This document shows, one piece after another, positions 59,269-64,000 of a stretch of DNA of 64,000 bases. Under the pieces are notes generated by a model. The model made no database searches and had not been told where the DNA came from. It saw only the letters and a list, made by a program, of their open reading frames with translations. The stretch is from Corydoras sp. C115 (lineage: Eukaryota; Chordata; Actinopteri; Siluriformes; Callichthyidae), in assembly GCA_019802505.1 (NCBI GenBank), contig JAFMOC010000692.1, forward strand, positions 77,501 through 141,500, in the 5' to 3' direction. The position numbers and the translations under genes were made by a program. The stretch's first letter is position 1. Each line of letters starts with the position of its first letter.

Positions 59269-59890
59269 CTGGAAAGCAGCTTTGTGAAAAGGTACCGTTG
59301 GTTAAAGCCTTAAATAAAGAAATAAGTCGAAGCGTCTTCAGTGAGTCATGTTCACAGTAAAGCGGATGATGAGCAGAGTTCGGTTGGCGCTGTTCTAAAG
59401 CGGGGAGAACGTCGAGCCATGTGAAATTACTGCCATGTGGCGTATCAAAGTCAGAGCTGCCAGTCCAAAAAACACCAGGGAATCAAACGGAGCTGGAACG
59501 CAAGTTGTTTATGCGCTGTTCTGTCTTTTCCAAGGTTCCACCATGCTGCTGGGGCAATCAGACCGAAGCTGAATGAATAACAGGCTTTGTGTGGAGAACC
59601 CGTGCCCACCGCTGACTAACAATACACCTCCAGATTTCCAAAAGCAAGCGTATCTGAAGGGACCATCAGGTTTAGCCCGTTAGATAAACTTAGGAACCTT
59701 AGGAACATGACCCACACCCGGATCCCACAGGGTCCCTGTCAATCGTACGGGGGGGCAAACGCAAATAAACATATACGAATATGAGCTACAACCAAAAACC
59801 CAGAGTGGAACAGTGTTCTGGTTAAGGAACGGAGAACTTTAAAGAAGAACTTTAAAGTGGCTTATCCACCTCCACCTGTCAGCGCTGGGG
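59269..59890. other. unique sequence
   Basis: About 620 bp, no SINE, no open frame of note. Confidence 0.55.
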
Positions 59891-59894
59891 ATCC

Positions 59895-60704
59895 GGGTTG
59901 GAGTCCAAATATGGGTGTGGGGGGGGGGGGGTTCTCAATGCCCATCCAGGGGAGATACACCCAGGACAGGACACCGATCTATCACTGGGCACACACTCAC
60001 TCACACACAGACACACTCTATATGGGGCAATTTGGAGAACTCAATTGACTTGATCCATGTTTTTGGACTGTGGGAGGAAACCGGAGAACCCGGAGGAAAC
60101 CCACGTGGACACGGGGAAGACATGGAAACTCCACCCAGACTGGGATTGGAACCGGGAATCCATCCATCCATTATCTTCTGCTTTATCCTCTATTAGGGTC
60201 GTGAGGGGGTTCCATGCCCATCCAGGGGAGAACGTAATCACTGGGCACACACTTACTTACACAAACACACACTATATGGGGCAATTTGGAGAACTCAATT
60301 GACTTGATCCATGTTTTTGGACTGTGGGAGGAAACCGGAGAACCCGGAGGAAACCCATGCGGACACGGGGAGAACATGGAAACTCCACCCAGATTGGCAT
60401 TCAAACCTGGAATCCATCCATCCATTATCTTCAGCTTGATCCTCTATTAGGGTCGCGGTGGGGTTCCCCATGCCCATCCAGGGGAGAACGTTTCGGGCGC
60501 TGGGCAGATACACCCAGGACAGGACGCCAATCCAGCACTAGACACACACTCACTCACACAGACACACACTATATGGGGCAATTTGGAGAATTCAATTGAC
60601 TTGATCCATGTTTTTGGACTGTGAGGGGAAACCGGAGAACCCGGAGGAAACCCAAGCGGACACGGTGAGAACATGCTAACCACTAAGCCACCGTGCCGCC
60701 CTTA
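59895..60704 (-). mobile_element. three chained V-SINE copies
   Basis: 59,895-60,160, 60,161-60,412 and 60,413-60,704. At each joint the head is replaced by the next copy's CCATCCATCC tail (gggaatccatccatccatta). Confidence 0.92.
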
Positions 60705-60707
60705 AGG

Positions 60708-60850
60708 TAAATCGAAGTCTCCAAATTGCCCCATATAGAGGGTGTATGTGTGAGTGAGTGTGTATCCAGTGATAGACTGGCGTCCTGTGCTGGGTGTATC
60801 TGCCCAGCGCCCGAAACGTTCTCCCCTGGATGGACATGGAGAACCCTCCT
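60708..60850 (+). mobile_element. V-SINE 3' fragment
   Basis: tccaaattgccccatataga to ggacatggagaacc. Confidence 0.88.
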
Positions 60851-61179
60851 TGGTGAGAGGTTAGTATATACGGTGTTAAGGGGTTTTTTAATTCTATATA
60901 ATTGTAAACCTAAATCAGTGCCAGGCCTCTTTAAGCTTTTCATCACTTACTCACAGAGTATCTCACTCTGCTGGGGGCGACCCACACGGTGCGGTAATGA
61001 GAGCCTGGGCTCGACTCAACAGGAGATGCACTTTCATCTGAGAAGCTGAGGAATGGTTGCTATAGCAACAGGGTCCACCATGGGCAAGCTCCCAGATGCT
61101 CCTATTAACCTCGTGAACTGCAGCCTTTAGTCACAATGCTTCTGAAAGCTCCACTTTACATCAATATCCCAAAAAATGC

Positions 61180-61180
<1 letters not shown>
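60851..61180. other. unique island with X-box palindrome
   Basis: Moderate GC, non-repetitive. A candidate conserved non-coding element (see 61,056-61,069). Confidence 0.4.
61056..61069. promoter_or_regulatory. RFX X-box-like palindrome
   Basis: GTTGCTATAGCAAC is a perfect 14-bp palindrome matching the RFX X-box pattern (GTTGCYATRGCAAC type). It lies in a non-repetitive 60,950-61,160 island between a V-SINE fragment and an AAT microsatellite. Function is inferred only from the motif. Confidence 0.4.
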
Positions 61181-61224
<44 letters not shown>

Positions 61225-61299
61225 TAAATAAATAAATAAATAAATAAAAAAAAATAATAATAATAATAATAAAAAAAAAAAAAAATAATAATAAAATAA

Positions 61300-61338
<39 letters not shown>

Positions 61339-61404
61339 ATTTAATAATAATAATTATAATAATAATAATAAAAAAAAAATAATAATAATAATAATAATAA
61401 AAAA

Positions 61405-61496
<92 letters not shown>

Positions 61497-61519
61497 TAAA
61501 AATAATAATAATAATAATA
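61181..61519. repeat. (AAT)n microsatellite, interrupted
   Basis: About 340 bp of AAT with AAAT and poly-A interruptions. The long I/Y/L open frames on the minus strand are readings of it. Confidence 0.97.
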
Positions 61520-61685
61520 GGGTGGCATGGTGGCTTAGTGGTTGGCATGTTCTCCTCTCAGCACTAGGGATTCCTGGTTCGAATCCCAATCTGGGTCTGC
61601 ATGGGTTTCCTCCGGGTTCACCGCTTTCCTCCCATAGTCCAAAAGGATTTCAAGGTGAATTGGCTGCTCAAAATTCAATAAAATT
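61520..61685 (+). mobile_element. V-SINE 5' half
   Basis: Head and V-domain with a deletion, flanked by AAT repeats on both sides. Confidence 0.9.
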
Positions 61686-61714
61686 AGTAATAAAAAATAA
61701 TAATAAATAATAAT

Positions 61715-61754
<40 letters not shown>

Positions 61755-61821
61755 GTATTAAAAAAAACTTTATCAATGTGATCTTAGTGATGTACAATGA
61801 TGTATTTTTATATAATAAATG

Positions 61822-61879
<58 letters not shown>

Positions 61880-61930
61880 GTAATAATAATAATAATAATG
61901 ATAATAATAATAATGATAATAATAATAAGG
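61686..61930. repeat. (AAT)n and (AT)n microsatellites
   Basis: AAT at 61,697-61,756, AT at 61,827-61,876, AAT at 61,877-61,928. Confidence 0.95.
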
Positions 61931-62286
61931 CACGATGGCTTAGTGGTTAGCATGTTCTCCTCTCAGCTCTAGGGATTCCCGGTTCGAATCCCCGTCTGGG
62001 TGGAGTTTCCATGTTCTCCCCGTGTCCACGTGGGTTTCCTCCGGGTTCTCCGGTTTAATCCCACAGTCCAAAAACATGGATCAAGTCAATTGAATTCTCA
62101 AAATTGCCCCATATAGAGTGTGTCTGTGAGTGAGTGTGTGTCCAGTGATAGATTGCCCCCCTGTCCTGGGTGTATCTGCCCAGCGCCCGAGACGTTCTCC
62201 CCTGGATGGGCATCGGGAACCCCCCCCACGACCCTAATAGAGGATAAAGCGGAAGATAATGAATGAATGAATGAATGAATGAATAA
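61930..62286 (+). mobile_element. V-SINE, full length
   Basis: Intact A and B boxes, ATGA tail. Confidence 0.93.
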
Positions 62287-62690
62287 AAATAATACTGATA
62301 ATTATTTTTTAAATAATAATAATAATAATAATATTACAAAGCTTAATTAAACTGTAATTTAATATAATTGAATATAATTAACGATCACAGAACAGAACAG
62401 GAGTTAAATGTCACGATGAAAACAACGAAGCGTGGAACTGAATGTCACGTCAGGTTAAAGTGACGGAGCAGAAAGACGTCTCGATGTGATACCAGGAACC
62501 GTTCTGTTTATAGACTGTTTGCCGGCGATGTGTGACAATAACAACCAAGCTGCTTTCGAAAGCACGGAGCATGCAAATCATAATCATAACATAATCATAA
62601 CATAATCATAACATAACCATAACATAAGAGTCAAGCTAGAGCACCTGCCAAAGCACAAAACATCCAACAGCCGCCTTTTACATGATTATT
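62287..62690. other. unique sequence
   Basis: Includes a short tandem of cataacataat around 62,580-62,625. No gene seen. Confidence 0.55.
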
Positions 62691-62691
62691 G

Positions 62692-63365
62692 AGGTGGCTT
62701 AGTGGTTGGCATGTTCTCCTCTCAGCACTAGGGATTCCCGGTTTCAATCCCAATCTGGGTGGAGTTTCCATGTTCTCCCCGTGTCCGCGTGGGTTTCCTC
62801 CGGGTTCTCCGGTTTCCTCCCAAAGTCCAAACACATGGATCGAGTCAATTGGGTTCTCCAAATTGCCCCATATAGAGTGTGTCTGTGTGAGTGAGTGTGT
62901 GTCCAGTGATAGATTGCGTCCTGTCCTGGGTGTATCTGCCCAGCGCCCGAAACGTTCTCCCCTGGATGAGCATGGGGAACCCCCCCCAACGACCATAATA
63001 GAGGATAAAGTGGAAAATAATGGATGGTCGGGCAGCACAGTGGCTTATTGTTTAGCATGTTCTCCTCTCAGCACTAGGGATTCCCGGTTCAAATCCCAAT
63101 CTGGGTGGAGTTTCCATGTTCTCCCCGTGTCCGCCATGGTTTCCTTCCACAGTCCAAAAACATGGATTAAGGTCAACAAGGTGAATTGGATCCTCCAAAT
63201 TGCCCCATATAGAGTGTGTGTGTGTGAGTGTGTGCCCAGTGATAGATTGGCGCCCTGTCCTGGGTGTATCTGCCCAGCGCCCGAAACGTTCTCCCCTGGA
63301 TGGGCATGGGGAACCCCCCCACCCTGTGACCCTAATAGAGGATAAAGCTGAAGATAATGAATGGA
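62692..63365 (+). mobile_element. two V-SINE copies
   Basis: 62,692-63,028 and 63,030-63,365, head to tail. Confidence 0.93.
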
Positions 63366-63367
63366 TG

Positions 63368-63660
63368 GATTCCTGGTTCGAATCCCAATCTGGGTGGAGT
63401 TTCCATGTTCTCCCCATGTCCACGTGGGTTTCCTCCGGGTTCTCCGGTATCCTCCCACAGTCCAAAAACATGGATCAAGTCAATTGAGTTCTCCAAATTG
63501 CCCCATATAGAGTGTGTCTGTGTGAGTGAGTGTGTGCCCAGTGATTGATTGCCCCCCTGTCCTGGGTGTATCTGCCCAGCGCCCGAGACGTTCTCCCCTG
63601 GATGGGCATGGGGAACCCCACCGCGACCCTACTAGAGGATAAAGCGGAAGATAATGGATT
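63368..63660 (+). mobile_element. V-SINE from B box
   Basis: Starts cctggttcgaatcccaatct directly after the GGAT tail of the previous copy. Confidence 0.92.
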
Positions 63661-63670
63661 GTCTAAAGAG

Positions 63671-63970
63671 CGGCACGGTGGCTTAGCATGTTCTCCTCTC
63701 AGCACTAGGGATTCCCAGTTGGAATCCCAATCTGGGTGGAGTTTCCATGTTCTCCCTGTGTCCGCGTGGGTTTCCTCCGGGTTCTCCGGTTTCCTCCCAC
63801 AGTCCAAAAATATGGATCAAGTCAATTGAATTCTCCGAATTGCCCCATATAGAGTGTGTGTCCAACGATATATTGGCGTCCTGTCCAATCCCAAAACATT
63901 CTCCCCTGGATGGGCATGGGGAACCCCCCCCGTGATCTTAGTAGAGGACAAAGCTGAAGATGGATGTTCT
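63671..63970 (+). mobile_element. V-SINE
   Basis: The junction attgtctaaagagcggcacgg is the same as at 1,605-1,625, so the two places share a duplicated V-SINE/V-SINE border. Confidence 0.92.
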
Positions 63971-64000
63971 ATGGTTAACAGAGATCAGCACAGCTGTGAA

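Noticed and set aside
61127..61953. Low-complexity Y/I/L/F frames that look like membrane segments
   Set aside because: They are AAT microsatellites read in three frames.

Overview
This is a nuclear genomic window from a ray-finned (teleost-type) fish. The evidence is a vertebrate multi-exon gene with GT-AG introns, a very dense population of tRNA-derived fish SINEs of the V-SINE type (the superfamily of zebrafish DANA/HE1), a second tRNA-derived fish SINE family, hAT-like miniature elements and long CA/AT/AAT microsatellites. The species cannot be named from the sequence. There are no prokaryotic features. || The only gene I can identify runs on the minus strand from about 33,986 down to 8,101. 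Seven coding exons join in frame (208+558+121+68+25+36 codons, one codon split across an intron, and 55 codons plus stop; about 1,072 residues). They encode an inactive phospholipase C-like protein (PLCL/PRIP family) with PP1-docking motif, PH domain, EF-hands, X box, Y box, C2 domain and C-terminal helical tail. The first coding exon was not found and probably lies beyond 64,000, so 33,987-64,000 is most simply the large first intron. Parts of the protein resemble PLCL1 and parts PLCL2, so it may be a third fish paralogue. Only the family assignment is secure. || Layout: 1-8,100 is 3' flank, mostly V-SINE copies. 8,101-33,986 holds the exons, separated by introns full of V-SINEs, a 259-bp tandem of a second SINE and long AT/GT microsatellites. 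27,430-31,250 is a scrambled mosaic of V-SINE pieces. 31,190-33,300 is a roughly 180-bp satellite made from the V-SINE head, with perfect palindromes. 33,987-64,000 is again V-SINE-saturated. It contains a T/G-rich satellite (40,640-42,000), a 47-bp-arm hairpin (42,680-42,791), a roughly 223-bp SINE-derived tandem array (43,757-44,600), a 1.1-kb tandem duplication carrying hAT-like MITEs (49,243-51,212), a (CA)n tract of about 113 bp and a 340-bp AAT tract. || Nearly all other open frames are chance readings through V-SINE copies on either strand. The main biology here is a pseudo-enzyme gene that looks more degenerate at its active site than the human proteins, cut by introns I do not recall in the human genes, and a SINE family that repeatedly turns into satellite and palindromic DNA.
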